Shown piece after piece: positions 12,115 through 25,924 of a stretch of DNA of 64,000 nucleotides. The notes below the pieces were generated by a model. The model was not told the DNA's origin. It did no database searches and saw only the letters and a list, made by a program, of their open reading frames with translations. Origin of the DNA: Fasciolopsis buskii (taxonomy: Eukaryota > Platyhelminthes > Trematoda > Plagiorchiida > Fasciolidae); NCBI GenBank assembly GCA_008360955.1, contig LUCM01002958.1:25239-89238 (forward strand). Direction: 5' to 3'. The position numbers and the translations under genes were made by a program. Within the stretch, counting starts at the first letter, position 1. Each line of letters starts with the position of its first letter.

Positions 12115-12293
12115 CTATCTTGTCTTTTGTATTTTACTCCTTTTAGTAAAGCAGCGATGTACTTCACTTTCAGGAAGGGGGTCACGGCCAATGGAAGTCT
12201 TTCGGGTGGGGAAGATTGACTGGTGGTAGGAGGACTTCAGCCCTCGACCTTCAGGTTGAGAAGCCACCAGTTGATCATTTGACTATCACTGAT
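12115..12293 (-). mobile_element. Family-A SINE, full length, diverged
   Basis: The minus strand reads head (B-box region near 12236-12246), body with the CCGTGACCCCCTTCCTGAAA block near 12170-12190, and a TAAAAGGAGTAAAATACAAA tail, in the order of the intact copy at 48287-48463. Confidence 0.8.
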
Positions 12294-15200
12294 CGAAGAT
12301 ATTCGGCTGACCGATTTCACAACATCACATTGATCAAAAAATTTGTGCTATCCCCAAATGTGAAAGACAAGGTATAGGAATTTGTCTTGTTTTTATTTAT
12401 TCATTTGATGTAGGCACTACATGCTATAGCACCCAAATCTGGTGCGAAGTGGACGGATACGGGAAATACACCACGTATTGTTGATGTCTGATAAGCCGTC
12501 GCGAACCAACCTGGTTGGTTTTAATGGCTGAGGTGTTCTGTAATGGAATCAAAACCGATAAGACCGTATTCACGCAGTTCGCTACCTTTGTCTTACATCC
12601 CTCCAGGTGTCGGGCAAATCTGCGTGACAGACGTTGGCGAATGGAAGGAAGATCGAGTACGAACCACAGAAAATATTAGACAGAAAGACAGAGATGAATA
12701 ACGGACCAACTAACTTTGACACTAAAGGTTGATTGTAAACCAATCCCGATAAAGAACAACTATCTCTAGTCTAGGCGTTCGTTTTGTGTTCTCCCGATGT
12801 CCGCGTGTGTATTTGTGTTGTTAGCCTCGAGCGAGTTCACGTGGTTGGTTGTTGCGTTTGAATCGTTCTAGAATTACAGTCAGAGATACGAATTCAAACG
12901 AGTCGTGATTATTTGCCCCGAAGTGGCTTCCCATTTCCGGTGAAAGAGTTATGCATTGATGGCAAAATTCCTAAAAGCCGGATGAAACAGTTTTATGGTA
13001 GTTTCGTGATTCCCGGTGGCAAGTTGGAGGTTTCCGTTTTCCTCATTCAGGAACAGTCCAACGGCGGGTCTCTGTCAAATAAACATGACATTTCTATCAA
13101 AAAGGCCTGTCCTATAGCGTTCAAGGGAAAAATATCGTGAATAGGCTGACTCACCATCGTTTGAAGTATGTGGCTTGCCTCGGTCGGTCGTTCTAGACAA
13201 TTCGGAATCCAGGAGCAGTTTGCCTTTTTCGTGCGCATCCATAAAGTCACGTGAACCAACTCATCCGCCGTTCGTTTGCCTTCTCCCCATTTTTATTTCC
13301 AGCGGTAACAGGATGACGTAAAAATGGAGTCATTGGGAAAAAATTATTTATTTTTCAGTGTATTTATCGAAGAGCTTGGAATACGTCGTTATGCTATGGA
13401 AATATGACCATATCAACAAAGGGCAAAACTCTGTTGAGAGTTGTTGGTTACTTAAAGGTTATCGGGAATTTGACAAGCTGTTTCTAGAAATGCTACGCTA
13501 TATCAACTTCTCAGTTTGCTGTTCATTCTTTTTGAATGCTAGAAGAGCGTACATTACTTTCAGTTACGGGATTTTAGGCAATTTCTGCAGAACCCGGAAC
13601 GAAGAAGGGGTTGGGGATGGCGGGAATCAAACCGGGAGAAGTTTTCTGACCATCGCTGGTCTTACAGGCTTTTTCAATTACATCCAGGGGGCAAAAGTAA
13701 TCACCATCGGTACAGTTTGAACCCACACAAGAATGGCACTCAGCCATTTAACGGCCGTGTTTGTTGTACCACAAACTGAGCTTGTGGGGTTACACAAAGA
13801 ACTGTGAGGATGGGTCACATGATCCGGCGGCGCTCAAGTGAATTAATCATCTCTCATCAAGAAGTCACAAGTTCGACTGCTAGACCTGTCACTGGTCAGT
13901 GGTAATAGACGGCAACTGGATTTTGCCTAGCTTGTTATCACATCAGACCTACGGAGATCTCGTATGAATCGATGCCACTTCAGGTTTCAGGTTTTAGATT
14001 ACCAGTTCCCCTCTCTCCTTGGGCCCTAGCGAGTGTAACGCATGCCCATTCCACTACATTCATGCTTGGAATACATCATAAAAAGCAGTTACGCAGTCAG
14101 ATTTCTTATATGGATTGATCACATCAGTTATCCTAGCACACTTTGAGCACTCAGAAAAAAACAGGCCTGGTATTTTGACTCTTGATTTACGAATCAAAAA
14201 GAAATGCCTCAAAAAATGTGATCTTCTATCGTGCAGTTGGACATGCGTTCCTCTTCGGCAATATCCTGTAATATCTCTGTTTCTCACGAACAGATCATTC
14301 GTCAATTATTCTGTTGCTTAATCATCTCGTACTTGTTCATCACTTTGCCATTTTTGCACCAGCGTCCGATTTGGATCACTAGGACTACTGAATGAATGAT
14401 GAAGCCATTTTAGAACCACACAGTCGTTCAACGAAATCGTTTCCTCGATTGGTCAAGGCTAACCGACAACTCACTTTGCGATTTCATGCGAAGAAATCAC
14501 TCCTTATCTTCATTTCGAAAGGTAATTATGCCGATCAGCCACGTGAGTGAAAGGAAATTGATGATGGGCTTCCGCAATTCGCTGTGCAACGCTGAGCCCG
14601 GAAACCATTTGTGTGTATGTGTCCTAAGTCGTGCATAATTTGGCCATCCGAATGTCCGTGCCGCGTCTTCTGCATCGGTAGTCCCGAAAGGCTATTACTT
14701 TCCGAATCAAGGAAGCCACTCATAATCACCTTTACACTAAAACTCAAAGGCGCCAATTAACGACGTCTTGAAAACTGAGGGAACTCTGGTGCTGTCAACA
14801 GCTCAAAACATTGACAATAGAATAGCAGACTGATAAGTTGAACGCTTCTGAAACCGGTTGCGGAAATGGAGAACACTAAACTGCGTGGATTGGTCGACAG
14901 AAACTATCGTTATGCAAAACTTAGAGGAGAACCTCTCGAGGGTTGAATGAACATAATCATGTTGCTTCGTGTTGGCGAAAATTACTGGGTTCAAGGTTTA
15001 GTCTCATTAGTGTTCACCACTGGTGTAAATCCATTTGGATGATCCGAGTTCAAAACCCCAGGTGTAATGATGGATATCCAACATTGAGTTTTCGGGATGA
15101 AAACTGACCGGAAGACCTGAGATTTATGCTGTCAGAGTGAAGTCAGTAGGCTAGACACTCAGGCAAAGTGATAATCAGTTCCGCACACTATTGACAAGTA

Positions 15201-15600
15201 AATTCTAAGATGTATACACCATTCTGATTCTCACTATACAATCGTGGGCACAAATTTTGCAGACTGTCATTTCTGGCTACTCTTTTCAAGTTGGTCACTG
15301 GAAATCTTTGCCGTCTTTGAAAAATGATACCAGGATTCTCCAATTTGCTCTGATGTAGCCACGCTTAGCATCTTTCACGGAGAGATTTTTTCCTGTTGCT
15401 AGGGCTTTACCTGCTTAAAAGCACCTGATGAAATAAGTTTTATGTAAGGTTCTTAATCTAGTATAAACTTTGTGTATTTAGCTCCTTTCGGAAATTTTGA
15501 GAATCATAATAACAAAAGATTTCCTATCGAAATTCGGCAGTTTTCTTTTTTATTCTATCCAGCTTGACGACAGAAATTCGTCAAAAATCATTTGAATTCA
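12294..15600. other. No recognisable gene
   Basis: The longest open frame is 13358-13720 on the plus strand (120 codons), a size expected by chance, with no family resemblance. Sequence near 13560-13680 weakly resembles the head of a tRNA-derived repeat (GGAATCAAACC as a reverse B box) but is too decayed to call. Confidence 0.4.
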
Positions 15601-15611
15601 TGTGTACCGGC

Positions 15612-15750
15612 ATGCACGTATGCACACACGTATATGTATGCACATACATGCATGCATACATACATACATACACACATACATGCATACATACACACATACA
15701 TACATATATGCATACATACATACATACATATATGCATACATACATACAAG
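15612..15750. repeat. (CATA)n / (ACAT)n microsatellite
   Basis: A tetranucleotide CATA array with interruptions (TGCATACA, CACACATA) that also forms about 30-base higher-order units. It yields false His/Thr/Tyr/Met-rich open frames in all three plus-strand frames. Confidence 0.95.
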
Positions 15751-15757
15751 TGTACAA

Positions 15758-16740
15758 ATGTTCTTCTGTATTTATCTTAATTTTGACGAACTGTTTGTCA
15801 CCATCCGTTGATGCAGTTGGAAGAACTCCACAGCCCTACAAAGATTCGTCCTGTGGGAGTGAGCAAACAATCGTCGGAAGTAATTATCCATTGACCTAGA
15901 CAAACTACCGTATGTAATGATGCTTATTGCGACCTGCGAACTATATTGACACCGAATGCAACTATTCATTTCCAGATTGCAAAATTTGACAAAATTATTC
16001 AAAACTTCACTATCTTGGACTTTTGGGGGTAAGCCAAATCACACTCATGATATTAAGTATTCGTTCGAACTTACCGCAGACGAAGGGCGTGACTGATGCT
16101 TTTGCAGATGATAGAAAGAAAATTATTTCTCGGTTAGTTAACGAGACCCAAATTTCACGTAAAATGTTGAGTGAATCAGTATGAAACCTATGGTTCTTCT
16201 TGCGTCAAGTTGTCGTCCAGTGTACTTTTTGTTAATACGTTTCGGTACATCATCAGCATGGACAAGACTGCTGCTAAATGATTCTGAATACTGACATGGA
16301 AAAGTTGTTGTCGACATTTGAAATAAAGCAAGAAGACCTTCAGAGGAATATAGACTGAATTGCTAATCATTTCATCATCCAGGCTTGATGTGTAGGCAAT
16401 ACCAGTGTTTCTTTTAAAAGGATCAGATTATGAGATTATGCAGCCCTTAGGCTCAAACCCAACTTTGACTGCTTGAAATTTCCAAGTCACCGTCAGTCGA
16501 TGAAGGATGGAACCGTACAACGGAAACTAGTTGTATTCTACTCCTTTGGTTTATTGCTCCAGTTCACGTGGACATCCTGAAACACACTTATTCTATTCGT
16601 TTGACGTCTGGCCGACCCATTGCCTATACCGACAAACAGACATACATGCACACAGACAAACATACATGCTTCACAAAAATTGGCTATGATTAATATCGAT
16701 CGACTTTTCCTCTACGAGTTTGCTTTTCGGTTATCGATGT
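15758..16740. other. No recognisable gene
   Basis: No repeat family or protein domain was recognised. A short run of CAGACATACATG-like text lies near 16635-16670. Confidence 0.4.
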
Positions 16741-17680
16741 CTTTGGTTGCCTGTTCGAATCCGCGGACCATGCACAGCGCGCACTAGATAGACTCTCGAG
16801 GTCGGTTGCTCGGTTTGGCGTGTTTTGCGCCTTCAAATTGAAAAGTGCTGTTGCAGGACTGGATGACAGCAGTGTCGAGCTTGGTGCAGAGCGGAGAGGA
16901 ACTAATGTTTGTAGACCGTTTCACCTAACTTGGTGGTTGCGTGTCGAACGATGGTAGCTCGGAAGTGGAGGTAAATACACAGTATCCAAGGCTCGGGCAG
17001 CTTACGCTGGACTGAAGCACTTGTGGCGTCGGCCTGATATTTCACTGAAGTTGGAAGGTCGTGTGTACTGTGCCGCAGTGCGCTCAGTTCTGTTGTACGG
17101 TTGAGAGACATGGAATATTCGTGTGGGAGATGTTCGTCGGTTAGAGGTTTTTGACCACCGATGTCTACGTAGTATGACTAGAATGGGGTGGAGTGACCGA
17201 GTGAGTAATGTGGAGGTCGGGAATCTAGTACTAGGTGCCGGCTCCCAGAATACCTTATTTCAGCTTATAAAACTTATTAGACTACACTGGTTGGGCCACG
17301 TTGTTTTTGTGCCTTATTTTGGATTCCTCCCAAGGAATGGAAGAAGCCATGTAGAGGTCAACAGATGACGTGGAAACGTGTAATGAGAAAATATACGGCG
17401 AACTTAGGTAAAGCAGGTAAAGTCCCACGTCTTGTTGTTTGGGGTGTGAAAGACCCATCTGCTAGCTGGCTGGAGACACTGAAGGATATGGCAATAGACC
17501 GCGAACAGAATCGATCGTGTTGTCCTTTTCTATGGAATCAAAATGATTGGAGGAGTGCGTTTGTACAATTTGACTGTGTTTCGTGTGTTGGCTGCAGCAG
17601 TATCTTATCTTTTCCCGCCTGTGTAGGTCCGCTCCCTGTTCCTCTTGGATATTCACTCTTTTCATAGAAAATTGTAACTC
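16741..17680 (+). mobile_element. Non-LTR retrotransposon relic, reverse-transcriptase C-terminal part
   Basis: Plus-strand frames give, in order, an ALDRLSR...FGVFCAFKLKSAV segment just after where the RT active site should be, then RRLEVFDHRCLRSMTRMGW near 17135-17190, RVSNVEV near 17200, LHWLGHV near 17283 and a MTWKRVMRKY...WLETLKDMA segment near 17365-17490. This series is characteristic of the thumb and C-terminal region of RTE/CR1-type ORF2 proteins common in flukes. Frameshifts and in-frame stops break it several times. It is the same family as the relics at 53990-54690 and 57195-58095, on the opposite strand. Confidence 0.85.
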
Positions 17681-18868
17681 TGGGGAAAAGGCAGCGGTCA
17701 GTGAGGCTTGCCTCGCTGTTTAAAGCTGAAGGATGATGATGATGATGATAGTTTGTTCGGTTTGTTATATGAATCCTACAAAGTTTAATATATTGAATTA
17801 ACTGATTGGACGCTTTGGTTCCGGACAAACTGAGCAGTTGCCTAAGTCGTACATGTAGACCATACTGAATAATACCATGACCCGCTGCATCGGTTAACAA
17901 CATAGTAACCGTTGCCTAATGTGATAATTTTACTCCAGTTTCACCGCATTTTCATAGAGTTGGATTATCTGATACAATTCTTGCTTGTAACCGATGATAT
18001 TGTTTGAGCTTTTGGTACGTAAAACATATTTATTTGTCTCACTCGATCAGAGGCTCATGCCAGAGTGAGTCGAGGAGATTATAGAACTGTTCCCCTTAAC
18101 CGGTCAACATGAACAGATTAGGTCTAAACAAGAAGAAACGTAAAACAACCAGAAAAAACGTTATTGGCAATCTCGGACGTGACACCTAGTCCCTCGGCGG
18201 ACTAAAATGAATCATATTCTGGATTATCTACAAGAAAAATCATGTCAAAAATAAAGAATAACCGTAACAACTAGTAGGTCATCGAATCAAAAGGTGGTGA
18301 GATGTGTTTCTTGACGAGAAATCGCCTCGAAGTGAGTTTGGACTATATCATTGTAAGCTAGAATGCAGAAAAAGTAACAGTGAAATGATAAAGCATGAAA
18401 CTAAATAGAGAAACCAGAGGTTTAATTTGAGGACAAGGGGTTGCGATATATCTTATTGGCCATCTGATGATATTAGTCACCAGCCCGCGAGAACTTATCT
18501 GTCGTGAACGAATTGGAACTGGCCTCAGTTGAGCATTATCCATGCAAACATGCGGCCGAGATCTGCCCTAGTTCTATTCACACTAAGTGTGAGAAGACAG
18601 ATCACCAATCATAGGGTGGTAACCGATACGCTCAGTTGATCAATGAGATGCATTAAAAGCGAGTAAAGCTTATCGTTGTCCTTTGTTCTCAAAGTGAATT
18701 TTTTGTTTTCTATTTTAATAGTGCTTCCCAATCCAGCATTGAAATGGTGTTGAAAGTGGATGGTTTAAATGATTAAACTTTTCTTGTTCTCGTGATTTTT
18801 GTGACTAAGCCATCCATTGAGCATCCTATCTGCACTACCGCCGTACCTCCGCCACGGACGTCCGACAA
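17681..18868. other. No recognisable gene
   Basis: A short (GAT)n run lies near 17733-17750, just downstream of the retroelement relic, and may be its 3' tail. Nothing else was recognised. Confidence 0.4.
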
Positions 18869-19140
18869 CAAATAATTCCCCATGTGATGACAACGCTCAA
18901 CTCACCATAAAGAAACCATGGAAACACTGTACAGCTGTTTCATCCTTGTTAGGAATCATGTGCAGTGAATATCTACCGCACTCGAACTGGGACGCGAACC
19001 CGAACAAGGACGAACGATTCTGAGTCGAACGCCTTAGCCATTACGCTACTGGGCAGGCTCTGAACGGTTTGTTCAACTTCACCACATGACTAACATGTAC
19101 CAAACACTATCCAACCGATTGAAGTAGTGAATTATTTCTT
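18869..19140 (-). mobile_element. Family-B element, internally shortened copy with both ends
   Basis: The left end AATAATTCCCCATGTGATG leads through the full left arm into the minus-strand tRNA-like head (A-box-like AGCGTAATGG, B-box-like GGGTTCGCGTCCC). The internal segment CTGAACGGTTTGTTCAACTTCACC and the CATGACTAACATGT block follow. It then ends with GTGAATTATTTCTT, which matches the outer end of the right arm. The copy is about 272 bp against 473 bp for the complete element, as expected for an internal deletion. Confidence 0.8.
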
Positions 19141-19865
19141 CCAAACAGTCGATCATACTAATGCACATAAATGCTGCCAAGACAATTGGGTTTGTTTGTC
19201 TATTCCGACGAAATGCAGAATGTACAGACAATAAAAATATAACCCGAATTAGTTCAACTTACCGATAGTCCATATTGCGATAAAAATAGTGAACATTATT
19301 GTCCAGGTCAAAACGAATAATTTGATTGACAAAGCAATCAGCTCCGGTATGAACGTTATATATTATTATTATTTCTATACAGACATTTGTTCCAAGCTGG
19401 TTTATAATTCATTGAACAAGATTTGCATGAAAATGAGCACATGTTGTTTTCGACGGGCATAGAACAGTTTGTTTTGACTTTGTTGTTGTCAAACAGAAGT
19501 TGCATAGCACAATGTAATTTTGTTTTTCCCACAGAAAGTACCGGGACTGAAATTCAGTAGTTAGGCTTTTGTTTGCTTTCTCTTGCTTTGGGTATCCAGG
19601 AGGCAATTGGTCCGATTTCTTTCATTTGTCTGTCTCTCGTGAAAATAAACCGCTTCGAGAGCTTTTACAGCTCTGGAAAAATCAGTTTACAAAAATTTTC
19701 GACCGGGCGTACTCATTGCGCGGGTGAGAAAATCAATGTTGACATTAGGAAATTGTCTGTTTTCTTTGTTCCGAATACTTTCGCATTCCGCATTTGATGT
19801 CTGATTCACTTCGACAAATTCACACAGATAGGTGGATTTTCTCAAACAAAGATTTTACCCGGTAC
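19141..19865. other. No recognisable gene
   Basis: No gene or repeat family was recognised. A short TAT/ATT run lies near 19358-19378. Confidence 0.4.
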
Positions 19866-20027
19866 CATTTAATTTCCTTATTAACGGAGTAAAAGTATGC
19901 ATCATTTTCAGGAAGGTTGTCACAACAAACAGAAGGCTCCCATTCGGAGAGTTTGATCGACTATGGGTGGATTCGAGCTGGCGATTTTATCGTCCAAACA
20001 AAACGGCCTTATCCATTTGATTATCGC
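19866..20027 (-). mobile_element. Family-A SINE, full length, diverged
   Basis: The minus strand keeps the family order: decayed tRNA-like head ending near 20027, then GGGAGCCTTCTGTTTG, then ACCTTCCTGAAAATGATGCA, then TTAATAAGGAAATTAAATGG. The B box is mutated. Confidence 0.8.
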
Positions 20028-20615
20028 GGATCAGACAGGAGGATTTACATTAGAAAACAATAAGTTGCTAGATGACTAACGGTAAAACACAATCCCGGAA
20101 TTACCAATCTTGGGATTACAAAAACTTTTGCATTGATGTTCGACAAACTTTAAAGGTGGCTACTAAGAGCAATAAATTGGTCCAAGATCGACAGAATTGA
20201 AGATTGTTCGGTAAAACAATCGAAAACAAAACATCAGCATGCAGTGTGAAAGCTTCAGTACAACTCGTGACCAGTCGATGGCGGAAACAGCACTAGAGGC
20301 TCGAGGCCCTTAGTCGATAACATGGCCAAAGGTATCAAAATCTCAATCAGCAAACTGGTTTTTGTCCATCTAGTTAGAATTCCGGATTGGGGTTCATGAG
20401 ATCTTACCATGCAAGGGTTGGAAACCGCAGTCAGTGGGGCTGTTGTATTCAAACTCTTTCTCCCTCATAACTTTGTTACTTACTGCTTTACAATCAATCC
20501 TTCACTATTCCTTATATTCTGTTTTTTAGTACACGATGCTGTGAGGAAGTAACCGAAATCGGGACACTTTGATGCAAGGTCGGTGGTTGTAAAAACTGGG
20601 GCTGAAATTGGAACC
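20028..20615. other. No recognisable gene
   Basis: No gene was recognised between two SINE copies. The stretch 20255-20460 has moderately structured, repeat-like text but could not be assigned. Confidence 0.35.
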
Positions 20616-20759
20616 AGAGGTTCAAGCAATCATTTCCCGGAACGGAGATCATGGCCATCAAAAGGCTACCTACTGGGAAAGTTCGCCGAATGGCTGACGA
20701 CTTGAGCCCGCGACCTTTGGATTGAGACTCCACGATATTGACCGCTTGAACACCGCCTC
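20616..20759 (-). mobile_element. Family-A SINE, diverged head and body
   Basis: On the minus strand GGCGGTGTTCAAGCGG (A-box region) is followed by GGTCGCGGGCTCAAGTCG (B-box region), GTAGGTAGCCTTTTGATGGCC and CCGGGAAATGATT. This is the order of the family-A head and body. The 3' tail is not recognisable. Confidence 0.7.
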
Positions 20760-23700
20760 GTGGTGTATCAGTTGCAAATCGTCAGTTGCGCTGCGAACTT
20801 GCCGAATGTCATCTCAATATCGAAGCATTTACCTATTTCCGTGAAACGTCCTGGGTCTTCTTAGATCTAAAAGGACATGGATAATGCATGAAAATTTCCC
20901 CTCATACACTCAGTGCATTGATAGGCGTCGGTCAGGAATCATCCGAAACAATTTTGCCCCTCGTGCGAAAAGATGGTCAAAGATGGTTCCCTGAAAGCGA
21001 GCCAATGATTACGTGTCAATGAAATTTGAATGAAATGTCCACGGCAAATTATCCTTCAAGTTAATCGAAGCTCGGTGAATTTTTATCAAAAAGATCAAAA
21101 GTATATTGGATTTCTACTCCGCACCTGCATCACCTCCGACCTCCAAAACTGTCAACCATACCGCGAGGGGTTACCCAACACATGCAACAAAGTTTCTGAA
21201 TCATTCTCACGTTTTCGATGCACGCAAATAAACGTTTGCAGATATTATTGCAGTAGTCATGCGAAATGCGTACCACGAAACACGCTATGAATTTGACAAC
21301 GTCTCCTGACTCCCATCGACTTGAGCTGTCTCTCTCTCTCGGGTTCTTCATCCTATTCAATGCCACTTCATATACTCCGCACATCACATACCAATTCAAT
21401 ATCAGCACCACCATAGATATCCCAGACTGGTCAAGTCTCGCCACGCAAACTTTACCGTGGCACGGTGATACACATTATGTAAGGGATGCATGACGGAAAA
21501 CATTGCATTTATCTTCTTAGTAGTACGTTTCGCATACGGTTGGCTGAAGAAAACTTGCCCGGAAGCACACGACTGGTTTGGCGGTTATTGGCGCTCTTCA
21601 TACGCGTTATTCTTCTGTCCAAAGATCCCCACACTAGTGCTCTCGTTTCTTAGTTTCTTACTAGAATCTCATATTGTTCATCCATCCGTATGTGAAACAT
21701 ACTACTGGAGAAAGAAGCCAATGATTTCGGGCCTTGTGCCCCATTTATGAAGGTTAGCCCGGCCTGACCGACGAAAATCCCCCAACAAATCACCATGTGG
21801 ATCTTAAATTCACTTATCATCCATTCACGCTCCTAACTATTCAAATGAGATTCTAGTGAGAAACGATTTGTTTCATTTGGTATCGAGAGCATCTACACTA
21901 ACACTTTCATCGTTCATTAGTTGGTACATCACTAATTTGTTCATAGAGCTTTCACCTGCATAAATGACACAATCGCTCCGCTCAACAACCTCTATGGTTT
22001 GCGTTCATGCTGTAATCGGTCGTTACCATTTGGTAGAATAGATCGTCAATTCAGCCTTAAGGATGGTTAGGACTAAACAACGGTTGAATCGAACCGAGTG
22101 AGTAAGACAGAGTGTGCAAATTACTCTGTGTAGCTCGACTGTATAAGTAACTGGCTCTAAACCTGTACTTGGTATTTTGGGTTTACCATGAGTTGTCGCC
22201 GAAGCTGACACCTAGCATTTGCCACCAAGCCGTTTTAATATTTGCCTTTTTGAGCCCCCACAATACCTCAATTCAAGACGATACGTTGACGATTCGGTTA
22301 GCTGTTGTGAAAATTTTCAAGAGTACTTTCCAGTGGAAATAACTACTGCAGAGTGCTGTCTCAAAATCCGAGGTTCTCTTCGAGTGAGTCATGAAGACAT
22401 TAACTTGGCCCTACTAAAGCAGTGCCGTTCAACCAATTTCAAGATCGTTTCGATCAGGTACACACAGGATTGGAATTGACCAGACAGTATGTTGCTACAA
22501 TTCACACTAGCAGTATCCCAAATGAAGTAACTATTGAATGAGTTGACGCAAGCTTCCAGTTGGCAGTACTGAAAGCGTTTCTCAGTACACATTCCGGTGT
22601 CCTCAAATCTCGTGAGATTACACCCAAGGAAAGAGGGGTGCGAGTTACTAACGTGGTGACAATATTTTCCTTTTTCTCCCAGGATGTCGTTTAATTAGTG
22701 GCTAAACAAAATAGTTTATTCTTAAGTGTTTTACTTGACTGTCATATTAGCTTTCAAATCCTCGCAGAATTTGGGGCTAATTCAAACACATTAGGGAGCG
22801 CGGAATGTTTCCAATTTTTTGCTAAATCCACGATAGGTTTCATTAAAAGGTTGCGTAGATTTGGTTCACTAATGGAAACGAATAAACCAACATTGAGTCC
22901 TGTGCGCATTAATATGATTTCAGTTTAGTGTGCTCATACACATGCAGACACGCACGTCTTCGCAGATGTGAATTATCGACTGAAATGTCATACGTGCACG
23001 GGCATACCCGCCAACCATATTGTTGTCAGGACCTCACCTGACGGTCTATTTCAACAGTATGTCCCTTCCCGTTGTTCTCTGGTTTGCCGGCCGGTCTTTT
23101 GCCTACTGCATGCAACCGGTCAGCGGACTAGCCATGCTATTTTGTAACTGCATTCCATCAACTTAACGAACCTTTCCATTTACCGATTTGTTATAATATA
23201 TTAGGAAAATCAAATTAAATCAACCGGAGTGGTTTGCTGTCATGTATACAAACGTATCTATACAAACAGCATCGTCGTTCTAAACGAAATGACTTACGGA
23301 TGCAATAGAACGCACCAACAGTAACGAGGTTGAGGTAGAATAAGGGTCTTGTACGCTCACTACTCACTGATCGATTATTCTGCTAGTCAATCTTATACGA
23401 CAATTTCACTCAGTTTATTTTGACGGGCCGAATTAGTAAGATACTGCAGCCTCAATTATATTGACTTTTAACGAGGATAACGGATAATGACGAATGGGAA
23501 TTCAAAATATTCACATGAATAATAAATCGAACCCGAAATAGGAAATGGGAAGAATTTCGAAACGCCTGTCACATGGCATGGTTGCAGTTGCTAGACGGTT
23601 TCCTTGTGCAAATGTTACCCGTCGATACGAACATCTTTAGTATCAAGATCGATTTGCACAGAAATTTCCCATTTGGGAGTAATTCATATTTGTTCATGAA

Positions 23701-23935
23701 AAAATGAAAATATTATTTGAAGATTTTTAACTAAAAATAGAGGGAGCAGTGTACATTCAATTACTTCCACTGTGTAACCTGTTTTGCAAAAAAGGTTACT
23801 CGGGGTACTGAGAACGTCGGTTAATCACAAACATTTCTAATTTTAAGAACTTCAAGCAGCATCACATGGCAAATCGTCCCTTCGATACAGTTTGAAATAT
23901 ATGCAGTTCTAATATATTCGTTATACATCCGTTGC
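20760..23935. other. No recognisable gene
   Basis: No domain was recognised. Near 22095-22110 the minus strand reads GGTTCGATTCAACC, a B-box-like string in otherwise unassigned sequence. Near 21680 CATCCATCCGTATGTGAAACAT resembles text near 39468-39492, possibly a low-copy repeat. Confidence 0.4.
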
Positions 23936-24250
23936 ACCCGGCTTGATAGGAATCACGAGATAATGCATATTCATCGCTTCCAAATTGAGACGCGTCCCCG
24001 GGGTGAACGATTGTGAGTCGAACGCTAGCCGAGCCGATTCACAACGGTCTATTGAACATCACTACATGTTATAGCGTACATATACGTGACTGGATTTTGC
24101 AGGCCACGCACCATCTAACGCACCAGATCAACAACTCTCGGGTGAGAACGAATTTCTCTGTAGGTAACAAGTATATTAGGAAAGAGCCGTACAGAGCCTT
24201 GCTGTTTGATAGTTTGCAGCAGTTATCTGCAGTTTTTGAAGCACACAATG
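23936..24250 (-). mobile_element. Family-B element, diverged head and internal part
   Basis: The tRNA-like head region (GACGCGTCCCCGGGGTGAACGATTGTGAGTCGAACGC in plus orientation, read in pieces) is followed by the family-B internal text (ACTACATGTTATAG, GTGACTGGATTTTGC, TTTCTCTGTAGGTAAC, GTACAGAGC). The left arm is mostly lost and the right arm is absent. Confidence 0.65.
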
Positions 24251-25924
24251 TAACATGGCCGGGATTGCTTCAATGGAACGACTTTTCGGTTACCTTGTGT
24301 AATCTTTCTCTACACGAGTTTAGAGTCAAAAGTGTTATTTGAATGAGCTTTGTCACTTCAAATAATATATTGGTCAAAATAATAGATGAGTTCTCGAGCA
24401 AGTCGCATGATGCGACCCGGTACAAATTCGCGCTAGCCTCCGCAAAATAACAACTATGGAAACAGGCGGTTGTGAAGTTCAAACAATCTTCTGAGGTTCT
24501 TGGACTGAATTTATTCCATCAGAATATCTACTTTAAGCGTAAATGCTTTTGTGGTAAATGAAAATCAAATGTTTTCTCCGGCTGTTGTGATTTTCTTGTT
24601 GTCTTTAGTTGCATGGCGTGGGTCGGAGTTAATCGGGTGCCTGTTCCCAACCTGCATACCTTTTTATTGACATTGGTCGAATTCTTTATACCGATTTCAA
24701 ATACGAGTAGCACATAAACACTTCACGCAAATTTTCCAATAAACCCCACTGGTTCATAGTTTTTGCAATCGGGAAACAAGTGTCATCAAATGTACCGCTT
24801 TTTGTTGCGGACTCTACCGATACCAGGTTACCTGGAGCCAAACAAACTTTGACAATAATCGTTTTTCTCCGTGATATCGTATTTTCACGGTCCTTGATGC
24901 GCATAAAAACAAATACCAAAGAACAGGAAATGAGTAATTATTAGCACAACCGAACTATGAAATATGCAGAGTGACACTGACAGTTCTAAGGTCCAAAATG
25001 GGAATCATTTTGCAGATGCGACCATTTTCAAAGAATAAACCCTGGGATTTCTTTACCCAGAAAGAGTGATGAATAACCCTAGGTTGCTTACTTTCATTTT
25101 CATGCAACCAACACCTGAGAGAGGGTAAGTCGGCTTTTTAGATATTTTTGATAGCAAACGTCCATGCGCCTCGATCTTCAGTGCCGATCGCGCACCGTGA
25201 AATCCAGTCGTTGTGCCAATCGCGTTCTCTTTAATCAAACTGAAGACCTAAACGATCCATGTCCACCTTAATGGTGTCAACCCACTTATTCAATTGGCTG
25301 CTGAAGCGACATTTCTGAACAGGGTGACGGTAGTAGGGTCCTCGATGTGAATTCCACTTCGGGTAGACAAAGAATATCGACTTCATCTCAACAGTTTCAG
25401 TCTACGGGAATTGTGATGTGAAAATTGGATCATAAATTAATCAACACATTCTAATCCCGGTGAGTTTTTTCGCTCACATTTTTTACCATCAAATCTCCAA
25501 CAGTGCTTACACGTTAAAGTAAAACTACTGGCGATGTTCTTGTGGATTTGACTATTCCGAACAAATTTTGGCGCCCATGATGAAGTCTGGGGCTTTTTAG
25601 TGCACACCACCGACCACTGTCTGCACAGAACACTGTCCAAGGATTTTGTTCCCTTCAATTCGCTCCACACTCATGCTCTTCCGTACTGGTCTCCCTTCCC
25701 TCCTCCCCCCACGTGTAACACTAGTCCTATTTCTCACATTGTTCGTTTACATGCAAACCGCTAATTGACATCATTTCATCGTAGATGTTGACTTATTTAT
25801 TCTCCTTCATCGTTGTTCTGTCAAGTTACTTACTTGATAAGGATGCCTACTGATATATAGGCACACTTACTCCATTGATTTATCACACATTTGCCTGTTC
25901 AAGGCAATGATTTACCCTCATGAA
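24251..25924. other. No recognisable gene
   Basis: No gene or repeat family was recognised. The open frames are short and lack protein-family resemblance. Confidence 0.4.

Noticed and set aside
15564..15899. His/Thr/Tyr/Met-rich frames in all three plus-strand phases
   Set aside because: They come from the CATA microsatellite, which has few stops in any phase.
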